A DNA stretch of 64,000 nucleotides from a beta proteobacterium CB. GTDB lineage: Bacteria > Pseudomonadota > Gammaproteobacteria > Burkholderiales > Burkholderiaceae. Both the position numbers and the translations under genes were made by a program. The stretch is taken from positions 1,364,001 through 1,428,000 of the forward strand of contig CP004348.1 in NCBI GenBank assembly GCA_000342265.1. Reading direction: 5' to 3'. Positions 1 through 8,412 of the stretch are shown piece by piece (within the stretch, counting starts at the first letter, position 1; each line of letters begins with the position of its first letter). Under the pieces are notes generated by a model. It searched no databases, had not been told where the DNA came from, and saw only the letters and a list, made by a program, of their open reading frames with translations.

Positions 1-744
1 ATCGTGCGCTCAGCCGTTAAGTACAAAAAGCATTTGGTATTTCCATCTACTTCCGAAGTCTATGGCATGTGTGAAGACGGTGAATTTGATCCCGCTAAAT
101 CCAATATGGTTTACGGTCCAATCAATAAGCCACGCTGGATCTACGCTTGCTCCAAGCAATTGATGGACCGCGTGATCTGGGGTTACGGTATGGAAGGTCT
201 GCGCTTTACCCTCTTCCGCCCATTTAACTGGATTGGCCCTGGTCTAGATAGCATCTACACACCAAAAGAAGGCTCTTCTCGCGTAGTGACCCAGTTTTTA
301 GGTCATATCGTTCGTGGTGAATCTATTAATGTGGTTGATGGTGGCGCACAGAAACGTGCTTTTACTTATGTTGATGACGGAATTGATGCCCTCATGCGCA
401 TCATCGACAACAAAGATGGTGTTGCTAACGGCAAGATCTATAACATCGGCAATCCAAAGAATAATCATTCTATTCGCGAACTTGCCAATCAGATGTTAGA
501 GATTGCTCGCAGTATTCCAGAGTACGCAAAGACAGCCAATGAAGTGAAGATCGTAGAAACCACCTCCGGCGCTTACTACGGCGAAGGCTATCAAGACGTT
601 CAAAACCGCGTTCCTGCAATTGACAACACGATGAGTGAGTTGGGCTGGAAGCCAACTACCAATATGAGCGATGCCCTGAAAAATATTTTCGAAGCCTATC
701 GCGAGGATGTGGAAAAAGCACGTCACTTGGTTGATAACGAATAA
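1..744 (+). CDS. ArnA-type UDP-glucuronate decarboxylase / NAD-dependent epimerase, 5' truncated
   Basis: The gene is cut by the left window edge; the reading frame is open from base 1, so the N-terminal Rossmann GxxGxxG region is missing. What remains matches the C-terminal dehydrogenase domain of ArnA, which oxidatively decarboxylates UDP-glucuronate to UDP-4-keto-pentose for L-Ara4N modification of lipid A. Visible motifs are STSEVYG (the Ser-Glu pair used for decarboxylation), YACSK (SDR Tyr-x3-Lys), RPFNWIGP and DVQNRVPAI, whose Arg corresponds to the ArnA decarboxylation Arg. It is followed 12 nt later by arnD, which supports the aminoarabinose pathway. A stand-alone UDP-xylose/UDP-4-keto-pentose synthase is the alternative. 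No formyltransferase domain can be seen because of the truncation. Confidence 0.85.
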   Translation: MVRSAVKYKKHLVFPSTSEVYGMCEDGEFDPAKSNMVYGPINKPRWIYACSKQLMDRVIWGYGMEGLRFTLFRPFNWIGPGLDSIYTPKEGSSRVVTQFLGHIVRGESINVVDGGAQKRAFTYVDDGIDALMRIIDNKDGVANGKIYNIGNPKNNHSIRELANQMLEIARSIPEYAKTANEVKIVETTSGAYYGEGYQDVQNRVPAIDNTMSELGWKPTTNMSDALKNIFEAYREDVEKARHLVDNE

Positions 745-756
745 GCACAGAGGTTC

Positions 757-1674
757 ATGGCTAAGATTGCACTCAAAGTAGACGTTGATACCTTACGCGG
801 TACCAAAGAAGGCGTCCCCAATCTAGCGCGGACGCTTGAGCGTTTTGGTCTCAAAGCGACTTTCTTATTCAGCTTAGGCCCTGACCATACCGGCTGGGCC
901 CTTAAGAGGGTCTTTAGGCCCGGGTTTCTAAAGAAAGTGAGCCGCACTTCAGTTGTTGAGCACTACGGCATTAAGACTCTGCTCTACGGCGTCCTTCTTC
1001 CCGGACCCGATATTGGTAAACAGGCTGCTGCCGAAATGCGTGCAATCGATTTAGCAGGCCATGAGACTGGTATCCACACTTGGGATCATGTGGCTTGGCA
1101 GGATGCTGTACGTAATCGCGATGCCCAATGGACTAAAGCGCAGATGCAAAAAAGCTGGTATCGTTTTGTGAAGATCTTTGGCCACCCACCAGTTACTTAT
1201 GGCGCTGCCGGCTGGCAAATGAATGAGGCAGCTTTTGAGCAACTCGATCAATGGGGTATTAAATATTCTTCGGATGGCAGAGCCCAACCCAATTTGATGC
1301 CCTATCGTTTTGAACTACCCTCAGGCAAAGCAAAGCATGTTCAGTATCCAACGACCTTGCCTACTTTTGATGAGTTGATTGGCATTGATGGCGCCGATGA
1401 GTTTGGCGCTGTGAAGAGACTCCTTGAAATCACCCAAAGCAATCCCAACGACCAAGTATTTACCTTGCATGCCGAGCTTGAAGGCCAAAAGTTGCTTCCA
1501 GCCTTTGAGCAATTGCTCGCAGGGTGGCTAAACCAAGGTCATGACCTGGTCACTATGGGCGAACTACATCAATCCTGGGAAGCCACTAAGCAACTCGATA
1601 AAATAGCGGTACAGCCGGTCACTTGGGGTGAAATCCCCAACCGAAGTGGCGAACTGATTTTGCAAGCAGCTTAA
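757..1674 (+). CDS. arnD: 4-deoxy-4-formamido-L-arabinose-phosphoundecaprenol deformylase (polysaccharide deacetylase family)
   Basis: This 305-residue NodB-fold deacetylase probably removes the formyl group from undecaprenyl-phosphate-Ara4FN before transfer of L-Ara4N to lipid A. The N-terminus carries KVDVDT, with the metal-binding Asp typical of ArnD, and the HTWDH motif around residue 110 gives the HxxxH metal ligands. It starts at an ATG 12 nt after the decarboxylase gene, with a purine-rich AGAGG just upstream, so the two genes are probably co-transcribed. No signal peptide or membrane segment is evident. The function assignment rests on the ArnA-like neighbour; a generic polysaccharide deacetylase is the alternative. 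Confidence 0.85.
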   Translation: MAKIALKVDVDTLRGTKEGVPNLARTLERFGLKATFLFSLGPDHTGWALKRVFRPGFLKKVSRTSVVEHYGIKTLLYGVLLPGPDIGKQAAAEMRAIDLAGHETGIHTWDHVAWQDAVRNRDAQWTKAQMQKSWYRFVKIFGHPPVTYGAAGWQMNEAAFEQLDQWGIKYSSDGRAQPNLMPYRFELPSGKAKHVQYPTTLPTFDELIGIDGADEFGAVKRLLEITQSNPNDQVFTLHAELEGQKLLPAFEQLLAGWLNQGHDLVTMGELHQSWEATKQLDKIAVQPVTWGEIPNRSGELILQAA

Positions 1675-1716
1675 CTGGCATCAGAATACGTAATATATAA
1701 AATTAGAGAGATCATC

Positions 1717-2184
1717 ATGACAGTAGAAATTGGTAAGCCAATACCCCAGTGCGCAATCCCAGCAACATCGGGTTTAACTTTTACGCCGGATTCAGCTAAA
1801 GGCAAAAAACTGGTTATCTACTTTTACCCAAAAGATATGACTCCGGGTTGCACGGCCGAGTCTGGTGAATTCCGAGACAATATTGATGCTTTCACTCAAG
1901 CCAATACATTGATCGTTGGCGTATCTCGGGATAGCCTTAAGTCGCACGATAACTTCCGCAGCAAACTTGAGCTGCCATTTGAACTCGTTGCCGATACTGA
2001 AGAGACTCTCTGCCAACTCTTTGGAGTGATGAAACTCAAGAACATGTATGGCAAGCAAGTTCGTGGCGTTGAGCGCAGTACCTTCCTCTTTGACTCTTCG
2101 GGCAAGCTCGTTAAAGAGTGGCGCGGCCTTAAGGTTCCCGGGCATGTGTCAGAGGTATTACAAGCAGCCCAAGCAACTAAATAA
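1717..2184 (+). CDS. bcp: peroxiredoxin, Bcp/PrxQ type
   Basis: This 155-residue thiol peroxidase reduces hydrogen peroxide and organic peroxides, normally recycled by thioredoxin. The peroxidatic site is TPGCTAES, with Cys45. The nearby resolving Cys of E. coli Bcp (five residues downstream) is not present: the local sequence runs CTAESGEFRDN. A distal Cys near residue 100 (ETLCQLFG) could serve instead, or the enzyme may work as a 1-Cys type. It has no signal peptide and is cytoplasmic. The upstream gap contains an AT-rich TATATAAAAT stretch and a GAGAGA just before the ATG, suggesting its own promoter. Confidence 0.92.
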   Translation: MTVEIGKPIPQCAIPATSGLTFTPDSAKGKKLVIYFYPKDMTPGCTAESGEFRDNIDAFTQANTLIVGVSRDSLKSHDNFRSKLELPFELVADTEETLCQLFGVMKLKNMYGKQVRGVERSTFLFDSSGKLVKEWRGLKVPGHVSEVLQAAQATK

Positions 2185-2212
2185 TTTTTTAAATTAATTT
2201 AATCTGGGGTAC

Positions 2213-2240
2213 TTGCAAAGCTCAAAATTTGGGGTAAAGT
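2213..2240 (+). promoter_or_regulatory. candidate sigma-70 promoter for the phoH leader
   Basis: A TTGCAA box at 2213-2218 and a TAAAGT box at 2235-2240 are separated by 16 bp. Transcription would start near 2247, just before the structured leader. The match to consensus is only moderate. Confidence 0.35.
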
Positions 2241-2246
2241 TGTTCA

Positions 2247-2407
2247 TATGCACCGTAAACGACGGGAAAGTCTAACAATCCGTTTGACTCATCAGCCTGA
2301 AGATTTAAGAACAGGCTCGGTAAACATCCCCCGCCGTTTTACAGATCGTTTTACACCCAGTTTCGTTATAAACCGTCAATGCAATCCGCTTGGCGGTTTT
2401 TTCTTTT
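2247..2407 (+). promoter_or_regulatory. structured leader RNA upstream of phoH (unassigned)
   Basis: About 160 nt of non-coding sequence folds by eye into a junction. An outer helix pairs 2257-2266 with 2330-2339 (nine of ten pairs, one A-C mismatch). Inside it are hairpins at 2269-2272/2286-2289 and at 2294-2299/2312-2317 (AGCCTG with CAGGCT). It ends in a perfect 9-bp hairpin and U-tract immediately before the phoH ribosome-binding site. It resembles an attenuator or riboswitch layout, or a small RNA with its own promoter and terminator. I could not match it to a known riboswitch, 6S RNA or SRP consensus. Confidence 0.45.
2371..2407 (+). terminator. intrinsic terminator in the phoH leader
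   Basis: AACCGTCAA (2371-2379) pairs over nine positions with TTGGCGGTT (2390-2398), with one T-G wobble and a 10-nt loop, followed by a T-rich run to 2407. It sits only 12 nt before the phoH ATG, so it would control readthrough into phoH. Confidence 0.7.
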
Positions 2408-2419
2408 AGGAGAGTCTGC

Positions 2420-4093
2420 ATGCCATTGCCCCCAATCCCAACTCAAATTGCTGGCCAAGTAAAAATTAGCAGTAAGGACACTCCAAACTTAAAGAAGCGT
2501 CCTGCCCCAGCAAAAACTGTTGCGATGGAAAGCCATGCTCCAGATTGGGCAACGGATGCTGAGGAAGATCTCTCCGCTGCCGAAGTGGCGCTTGAGAAAA
2601 TCAAAGGCGATCGCCGGCCTGCAGCGGCCCGTAGCGAACGTAGCGAGAGCAAAGTAGCAAGCATTCCAGAAAAGCCAAAGCGCATTATTCGTACTGGCCC
2701 ACCAAGCTTGTTTGTCCTTGATACCAACGTATTGATGCATGACCCCAGCTCCCTGTTCCGCTTCTCTGAGCATGATCTTTTCTTGCCAATGACCACCCTA
2801 GAGGAATTGGATAATCACAAGAAAGGGATGACTGAAGTTGCACGCAACGCCCGTACTGTTAGCCGCTCTTTAGATCAATTGGTCGCAGGGACCAGCGGTA
2901 CATTGGATGAGGGGATTCCACTCAACAAGCTTGGCAATCAAGATGTCTCTGGTCGACTCTTTTTCCAAACTAAGTTAACCACCCAAGCATTGCCAGAGGG
3001 TCTACCTGAAGGCAAAGGTGATAACTTAATCTTGGCCGTTGTCAGCGAACTCCAAAAGGCACGTAAAGGCCAAGAAGTTGTCCTGGTATCAAAAGATATT
3101 AATATGCGTATTAAGGCTCGTGCCTTGGGTCTGCCTGCTGAAGATTATTTCAATGATCAGGTGCTGGAAGATCGTGACTTAATGTACTCCGGAGTCATGG
3201 CATTACCTGCAGATTTTTGGCCAAAGCATGGCAAAGATATGGAAAGCTGGGCTGATGGTAAATCCGGCACGATGTTTTATCGTGTAACCGGCCCTTCAGT
3301 CCCTAGTATGTTGGTCAATGAATTTGTCTATCAAGAAAATCCGGATGGCTCTACACCTTTCTATGCACAAGTAAAAGAGATCAATGGCAAAACCGCCCTC
3401 TTGCAAACTTTGAGAGATTTCTCTCATCAGAAAAATAATGTGTGGAGCGTGACTGCACGCAATCGCGAACAAAACTTCGCTATGAACTTGCTAATGAATC
3501 CTGATGTGGATTTCATAACGCTATTGGGCCAAGCGGGCACTGGTAAAACCTTGTTAGCCTTAGCTGCCGGCTTGGAGCAAGTGCTAGATAGCAAGCGTTA
3601 CAACGAAATCATCATTACTCGCGCTACTGTTCCTGTTGGCGAAGATATTGGCTTTTTACCAGGCACCGAAGAAGAAAAAATGCAGCCTTGGATGGGTGCA
3701 TTTGATGACAACCTTGAGGTGCTCCAACGTAATGAAGACGGTGCTGGTGAATGGGGTCGCGCTGCCACTCAAGAGCTCATTCGCTCACGCATTAAAGTAA
3801 AGAGTATGAATTTCATGCGCGGCAGAACTTTTGTGAGTAAGTTTGTGATTATTGATGAGGCACAAAACTTAACGCCCAAACAAATGAAGACCCTGGTAAC
3901 GCGTGCAGGCCCAGGAACTAAGATTGTTTGCTTGGGCAATATTGCTCAGATCGATACACCTTACTTAACCGAAGGCTCCTCAGGCCTTACTTATGTAGTT
4001 GATCGCTTCAAAGGCTGGCGTCATGGTGGGCATGTGACTCTGGCTCGAGGCGAGCGTTCACGTCTTGCGGATCATGCTGCTGACGCACTCTAA
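2420..4093 (+). CDS. PhoH family protein with N-terminal PIN domain
   Basis: This 557-residue protein joins a PIN-type ribonuclease domain (VLDTNVLMHD near residue 100) to a PhoH-type P-loop ATPase (Walker A GQAGTGKT near 370, Walker B VIIDEAQN near 475). Such PIN-PhoH (YlaK-like, PhoH2) proteins are RNA helicase/RNase candidates acting on RNA. Residues 1-85 are low-complexity, Ala/Lys/Glu-rich. The ATG at 2420 is chosen because AGGAG lies about 8 nt upstream; an in-frame TTG at 2390 falls inside the terminator hairpin. The gene follows a structured leader with an intrinsic terminator, suggesting attenuation. Its end overlaps the next gene by 20 nt. Confidence 0.92.
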   Translation: MPLPPIPTQIAGQVKISSKDTPNLKKRPAPAKTVAMESHAPDWATDAEEDLSAAEVALEKIKGDRRPAAARSERSESKVASIPEKPKRIIRTGPPSLFVLDTNVLMHDPSSLFRFSEHDLFLPMTTLEELDNHKKGMTEVARNARTVSRSLDQLVAGTSGTLDEGIPLNKLGNQDVSGRLFFQTKLTTQALPEGLPEGKGDNLILAVVSELQKARKGQEVVLVSKDINMRIKARALGLPAEDYFNDQVLEDRDLMYSGVMALPADFWPKHGKDMESWADGKSGTMFYRVTGPSVPSMLVNEFVYQENPDGSTPFYAQVKEINGKTALLQTLRDFSHQKNNVWSVTARNREQNFAMNLLMNPDVDFITLLGQAGTGKTLLALAAGLEQVLDSKRYNEIIITRATVPVGEDIGFLPGTEEEKMQPWMGAFDDNLEVLQRNEDGAGEWGRAATQELIRSRIKVKSMNFMRGRTFVSKFVIIDEAQNLTPKQMKTLVTRAGPGTKIVCLGNIAQIDTPYLTEGSSGLTYVVDRFKGWRHGGHVTLARGERSRLADHAADAL

Positions 4094-4607
4094 GCAATCC
4101 TCCTCATGCCGCACTCTGATCGGGTGCGGCATTTTCATTTCCATCCTAACGTTATCAGGATGCAGCATTTTTAGCTCAAAAAATAATGCTGCTAAGGTAG
4201 TTCAATTCAAACAAGACACCAGCGTTGGCACTGAAGATATCTCGATTGCCGCAGTGGGTTTGGTGGGCGTTCCCTATCGCTATGGCGGAAACAATCCCAA
4301 AGGGGGATTTGATTGCAGCGGCTTGATTGCCTATGTTTATAATAAGTCTGCCAATATCAAGCTACCGAGAACTATTCAAGAGATGAGCGCCAAAGGTCAG
4401 AGTGTTGAGAATCAACCCCCTGCACCAGGCGACCTCATTTTCTTCAACACTACTGGTGAAAAGTATTCACATGCAGGAATCTACGTAGGGCAAGGCAGAT
4501 TTGTGCATGCTCCAAGTGCTGGAGGCACTGTGCGCCTGGAATACATCACCACACCCTACTGGGCCGCTCGGTTTACTGAAGCAAGAAGACTGACAACGCC
4601 CAATTAA
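4074..4607 (+). CDS. NlpC/P60 (C40) peptidase lipoprotein
   Basis: This 177-residue protein is likely an outer-membrane-anchored murein endopeptidase that cuts cell-wall peptide cross-links. A lipoprotein signal ends in LSGC with the lipidated Cys at residue 30. The C-terminal NlpC/P60 domain shows the catalytic Cys81 in GFDCSGL, His133 in SHAGIYVG and a third polar residue, His145. It is similar in size to Spr/MepS. The ATG at 4074 lies inside phoH, overlapping by 20 nt, so translation may be coupled; a TTG at 4065 would lengthen the already long n-region. Confidence 0.88.
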   Translation: MLLTHSKQSSSCRTLIGCGIFISILTLSGCSIFSSKNNAAKVVQFKQDTSVGTEDISIAAVGLVGVPYRYGGNNPKGGFDCSGLIAYVYNKSANIKLPRTIQEMSAKGQSVENQPPAPGDLIFFNTTGEKYSHAGIYVGQGRFVHAPSAGGTVRLEYITTPYWAARFTEARRLTTPN

Positions 4608-4708
4608 TAAGTTAGCTCTTAAGCCAATATCTAGCTGGCAAGTTATTGGAAATAATCCCTGCTATAGGTTTTCAATACCCTTACTTTAATCAATACAGGA
4701 ATTAAGCA

Positions 4709-5530
4709 ATGAAAGAAATTGATTTAGACCGTATTCAGGAAATATTGGTCACAGCAGCAACCGATATCGGCCTCAAGATTTTGGCTGCAATCGCATTTTG
4801 GGTTATTGGTCGCTGGCTGATTAGCCTCGCACTTAGCATTCTGCGAAAGGGATTGGAGCAACAAAAACTTGATCCAACCATTCTTCGCTATGTTGGATCC
4901 GTAGTTTCGGTAACTCTCAATATCCTTCTGGTTATAGGTATTTTGGGTTACTTCGGCATTCAAACTACAAGCTTTGCTGCTCTTATTGCAACCGCAGGTG
5001 TAGCTATCGGCGCAGCATGGGCTGGCTTGCTATCCAATTTTGCTGCAGGTGTATTTATTATTGTTCTCCGCCCATTTAAGGTGGGGGACTTTATTACTGC
5101 TGGCGGCATTACCGGAACAGTTAAAGAGATTGGCCTATTCTCCTCAACCATTAATACCCCTGACAACATTGCCACCATGATCGGCAACAATAAGATTCTG
5201 GGCGACACCATTCAGAACTTTAGTAACACACCCTATCGTCGCGTAGAACTCAAGTGCCAACTCTCTGGTGCTGCAGATCAGGTAGCTGCGATGCAGCTAT
5301 TACGAGAAAAGATTGCAGGCATTCCAAATGTGTTGCAAGATCCTTCTGTAGAGGTGAATATTTTGGAATTTAATCTCGTTGGCCCAGTATTGGCAGTTCG
5401 CCCTTACTGTAATAACGATCATTATTGGCAGGTGTATTTTGATACCAATCGCGTCATGAGTGAATCTTTGGCAGCGGCTGGCTTCCCAGCCCCGATGGCT
5501 TCACAAAACATGATCATGAAGCAGAGTTAA
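4709..5530 (+). CDS. mscS: small-conductance mechanosensitive channel (MscS family)
   Basis: This 273-residue inner-membrane protein matches the compact MscS architecture: three transmembrane helices (about 18-40, 60-85, 88-110) followed by a soluble vestibule. The pore-lining third helix is Gly/Ala rich (GAAWAGLLSNFAAG), followed by LRPFKVGDFI, the conserved MscS signature. It should open under membrane tension to release osmolytes during hypo-osmotic shock. It stands alone, with about 100 nt before it and the PsiF-like gene 30 nt after it. Confidence 0.93.
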   Translation: MKEIDLDRIQEILVTAATDIGLKILAAIAFWVIGRWLISLALSILRKGLEQQKLDPTILRYVGSVVSVTLNILLVIGILGYFGIQTTSFAALIATAGVAIGAAWAGLLSNFAAGVFIIVLRPFKVGDFITAGGITGTVKEIGLFSSTINTPDNIATMIGNNKILGDTIQNFSNTPYRRVELKCQLSGAADQVAAMQLLREKIAGIPNVLQDPSVEVNILEFNLVGPVLAVRPYCNNDHYWQVYFDTNRVMSESLAAAGFPAPMASQNMIMKQS

Positions 5531-5560
5531 TTTTGCAGCAAATAACCAGGAGAAGTGAAC

Positions 5561-5827
5561 ATGAAAAAAATCATCATCGCCCTAAGTATTGCCTTGAGTT
5601 TCGCAGTTCCCACTTTTGCTTTTGCGGATCAAGCAGCCTGTGAAGCTAAAGCGGTTAGCAAAGAAGGTAAGCCACTCTACGGCGCAGCCAAAGACGCTTC
5701 CATTAAGAAATGTATGGGTGATGCCAAGCCGAATGATTGCGAAGCTAAGGCAGTAAGCAAGGATGGTAAGCCGCTATATGGCGCTGCCAAAGCCGCATCG
5801 ATCAAGAAGTGTGAAGGCGGCAAGTAA
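5561..5827 (+). CDS. PsiF-repeat periplasmic protein
   Basis: This 88-residue protein has a clear Sec signal peptide (cleavage after the AFA near residue 22) and two near-identical tandem repeats, each running from CEAKAVSK to ASIKKC and differing at only two or three positions. The paired Cys in each repeat suggests disulfides in the periplasm. PsiF repeats were named from a phosphate-starvation-inducible E. coli protein of unknown function. The ATG at 5561 is preferred over the GTG at 5555 because AGGAG sits about 8 nt upstream of the ATG. An intrinsic terminator follows. Confidence 0.85.
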   Translation: MKKIIIALSIALSFAVPTFAFADQAACEAKAVSKEGKPLYGAAKDASIKKCMGDAKPNDCEAKAVSKDGKPLYGAAKAASIKKCEGGK

Positions 5828-5844
5828 ACACTTTCACCCTAGCT

Positions 5845-5873
5845 AAAAAGCCTCGCATTGCGAGGCTTTTTTT
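5845..5873 (+). terminator. bidirectional intrinsic terminator between the PsiF gene and dnaB
   Basis: A 12-bp stem (AAAAAGCCTCGC at 5845-5856 with its complement at 5860-5871) has a 3-nt loop and T-runs on both strands. It can end transcription of the PsiF-like gene on + and of the dnaB operon on -. Confidence 0.9.
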
Positions 5874-5892
5874 ATTCTTGGCTGCTTATGAA

Positions 5893-8388
5893 TTAGAACG
5901 GTTCATATCCACCAGAAGAGTATCCAACCGACCCCATCGCTAGGTTATCAAACTTGGTGTATGGACCCTGCCAACTTAAACGCACAGTACCAATAGGTCC
6001 ATTACGCTGCTTACCAATGATGATCTCTGCCATGCCTTTATCAGTCGTTGTATCTGGGTGATAGACCTCATCACGATAGATGAACATAATTAAGTCAGCA
6101 TCTTGCTCGATCGCGCCTGACTCACGTAAGTCTGACATGATTGGACGCTTGTTAGGACGCTGCTCCAGACCACGGTTTAACTGTGACAAGGCAACTACTG
6201 GACACTGCAATTCTTTTGCGAGCGACTTAAGGGATCGTGAAATTTCTGAAATCTCTGTTGCACGGTTCTCAGAACCAGAGCCACTCATCAACTGCAAGTA
6301 ATCAATCACAACCAGACCAAGAGTGCCGCCAAAATTACGAGCAATACGACGCGCACGCGCACGCAACTCTAAACTTGAAAGAGCCCCAGTCTCATCAATC
6401 AAAATTTGGGTATTGCTTAAGCGGGCAATCGCATCAGTAACGCGTGGCCACTCATCATCTTGTAGCTTGCCAGTACGCATACGACCTTGGTCAACGCGCC
6501 CTACCGAGCCAAGCAAACGAGCTGCTAATTGCTCACCCGACATCTCCATTGAGAAAACAACGACTGGCAATCCTTCTGCTAATGCGACATTCTCTGCAAT
6601 ATTGAGGGCAAAAGCAGTATTGTGGGTCACTACGTAATCATTGGTGACATAGGTTCTGTCTGGATGGCTAACTGAGATACATTGAGCCTCAGTAACTCTA
6701 GATGGCTCAATACTCGTAAATGACAGTCTGCGTTGGCGATCCCAGCTTGTTCTGAGTCTTTCTTTCTTTTCGGGCAAAGTAAATGCTTGAAAGCCAGGGC
6801 CAAAACTCATGTTTAGAACGTAAGATGGGCGCCCCTGCTTCTTCTCGCCTTTGTAGCTGTAGCTTGTCTGTTTTTGAGCGATTGAGCAAAAGCCACCTAA
6901 TGATCTAGCCAAAGAGGCAACATCTTCTGACAATTGCTTGCTTGCAGTACAAAAGCGAATGGAGCCCCATTTCTCAATCCAGCCATCGGTGTCCATCAGA
7001 CCCTGAAACAGTGCGAGACGAGAGGTCTTATTTGCCTCGAGATAGGTAGCAGGAATGTATTTATCAAAGCTTCTGCAGCCCAAAACACCTAGGTCTTGCA
7101 ATGCAGAGCGGAAATAATTTGTTGGCACTGACTGACGTTGGCCATTGGCAGCAATTCTGGTTTTGGAGACCAGTCTCCAGTCATATGCATTAGCGTGAAC
7201 CAATTCCATCTCGTAGCCAGCTAGAGTATTCATGCGCTCAATAAGCTCTGGAGACTTGGTCGAGAACATAACGCTGCCATGGGATAGGGCTAAAGTTCCA
7301 TCACCTAGCAAGGCTCCGAGAACCCAAGGGTGAATTGGCAATACATTTGAGTGACCAAAATCCCCAGAAACAGGATCGATCCACAGACGATTCTTGTAGC
7401 GAACACAAGAGAGCATCTCCATTAAACGCACAGTATTGATCACTTTGGGAGCATCCCAATCGCGATACATGACACGCCATAGATGCTCATCGCAGCACTC
7501 AGCTATACGACCATCTGAAAAAGTAACTTTGTATATCTGCTTTACGCCTTGCGGATAAATGCCGGTGACCATTGAGTGTTGACCATCCACAGAAGCTAGA
7601 CGATCACCGAAACGCAAATCACCCATCAATTTCCAACCGTCAACTGTTTTTACTTTGGCATCCAGCGGCTGAGCCTTGCCCATCGACGGTCTTCCAGCAA
7701 CAATCACCAAGTCACCCTTTTGCAGGCCGCTAGTTTGCTTGTCTAAATCAATAAATCCAGTTGCAATTCCGGTGATATCACTCCCACCTTGACGGTTGTA
7801 GAGCTCATCAATACGAGCAACAACGGTTTTAAGCAAAGGCTCAATCTCGAGGTAATCCGCTTTACGGCTACCCTCTTCACCAATTTGTAGAATACGGGAC
7901 TCCGCTTCATCCAAAAGCGTTCTCACTGAACGACCCTCTGGAACAAATGCAGAGTTCACAATGTTGTCAGATACTTCGATTAGGCGACGCAATATGCTGC
8001 GATCACGAACAATGTCGGCATAGCCTTTGATGTTTGCTGCACTTGGAGTGCTTTGCGCTAATGAATTAAGGTAATCAATTCCAACTAAATCACCACCCTG
8101 TTCGGACTTAACAGCCTCATGAACAGTAATGACGTCAGCAGGATGATTGTCACCAACTAAACGCTGAATGACCTTATAGATCAGAGCATGTTCAGGGCGA
8201 TAGAAATCTTTATCAGTTAACACACCACCTAGGCGATCCCAGGCTGTGTTATCGATCAGTAGACCGCCGAGCAAAGATTGCTCGGCTTCTACAGAATGCG
8301 GCGGTACTTTTAAAGCCTGCAAGGCTGCATCCCCAGAACCCATCATGCCAGGATTTGACATAAGGGAGCGTGAGCGGGATTCAGCCAT
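5893..8388 (-). CDS. dnaB: replicative DNA helicase DnaB containing an intein
   Basis: The 831-codon frame encodes DnaB interrupted by a 352-residue intein; the spliced protein would be 479 residues, normal for DnaB. The N-terminal domain (residues about 28-135) binds primase. The Walker A sequence GRPSMGK ends at residue 238 and its Thr resumes at residue 591 after the intein. Walker B (LVVIDYLQLM) and the arginine-finger region (LGxL-type end, QRNGPIGTVRL) follow. DnaB unwinds DNA at the replication fork. It is the last gene of the rpsF-priB-rpsR-rplI operon. No strong ribosome-binding site is seen before the ATG at 8388; a second ATG is ten codons in. Helicase activity should require splicing, because the intein splits the P-loop. 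Confidence 0.96.
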   Translation of the reverse strand: MAESRSRSLMSNPGMMGSGDAALQALKVPPHSVEAEQSLLGGLLIDNTAWDRLGGVLTDKDFYRPEHALIYKVIQRLVGDNHPADVITVHEAVKSEQGGDLVGIDYLNSLAQSTPSAANIKGYADIVRDRSILRRLIEVSDNIVNSAFVPEGRSVRTLLDEAESRILQIGEEGSRKADYLEIEPLLKTVVARIDELYNRQGGSDITGIATGFIDLDKQTSGLQKGDLVIVAGRPSMGKAQPLDAKVKTVDGWKLMGDLRFGDRLASVDGQHSMVTGIYPQGVKQIYKVTFSDGRIAECCDEHLWRVMYRDWDAPKVINTVRLMEMLSCVRYKNRLWIDPVSGDFGHSNVLPIHPWVLGALLGDGTLALSHGSVMFSTKSPELIERMNTLAGYEMELVHANAYDWRLVSKTRIAANGQRQSVPTNYFRSALQDLGVLGCRSFDKYIPATYLEANKTSRLALFQGLMDTDGWIEKWGSIRFCTASKQLSEDVASLARSLGGFCSIAQKQTSYSYKGEKKQGRPSYVLNMSFGPGFQAFTLPEKKERLRTSWDRQRRLSFTSIEPSRVTEAQCISVSHPDRTYVTNDYVVTHNTAFALNIAENVALAEGLPVVVFSMEMSGEQLAARLLGSVGRVDQGRMRTGKLQDDEWPRVTDAIARLSNTQILIDETGALSSLELRARARRIARNFGGTLGLVVIDYLQLMSGSGSENRATEISEISRSLKSLAKELQCPVVALSQLNRGLEQRPNKRPIMSDLRESGAIEQDADLIMFIYRDEVYHPDTTTDKGMAEIIIGKQRNGPIGTVRLSWQGPYTKFDNLAMGSVGYSSGGYEPF
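6619..7674 (-). mobile_element. DnaB intein (class 3 type) with LAGLIDADG homing endonuclease
   Basis: The intein covers DnaB residues 239-590, between Lys and Thr of the Walker A motif. It begins with Ala (AQPLDAKVKT) instead of Cys/Ser and ends VVTHN before a Thr +1. The class 3 WCT signature is present: Trp304 in HLW of block B, Cys570 in QCISV of block F, and Thr588 in the THN block. Two dodecapeptide motifs, LGALLGDG (Asp363) and LFQGLMDTDG (Asp468), keep both acidic residues, so the endonuclease may be active and able to home into empty dnaB alleles. No frameshift or stop is seen. Confidence 0.93.
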
Positions 8389-8412
8389 GAGGCTAGCTTA
8401 CAGATCTAAAAC

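Noticed and set aside
2247..2407. 6S RNA, SRP RNA or a known riboswitch in the phoH leader
   Set aside because: None of the conserved sequence motifs I could recall is present; kept as an unassigned structured leader.
2390..2419. Ten-codon N-terminal extension of PhoH from a TTG
   Set aside because: The TTG lies inside the terminator stem, and AGGAG is correctly placed for the ATG at 2420.
6619..7674. Reading the DnaB insert as a standard class 1 intein, or as a prophage helicase gene
   Set aside because: The first residue is Ala and not Cys/Ser, the WCT residues are present, and the gene sits in the conserved rpsF operon with no phage genes nearby.
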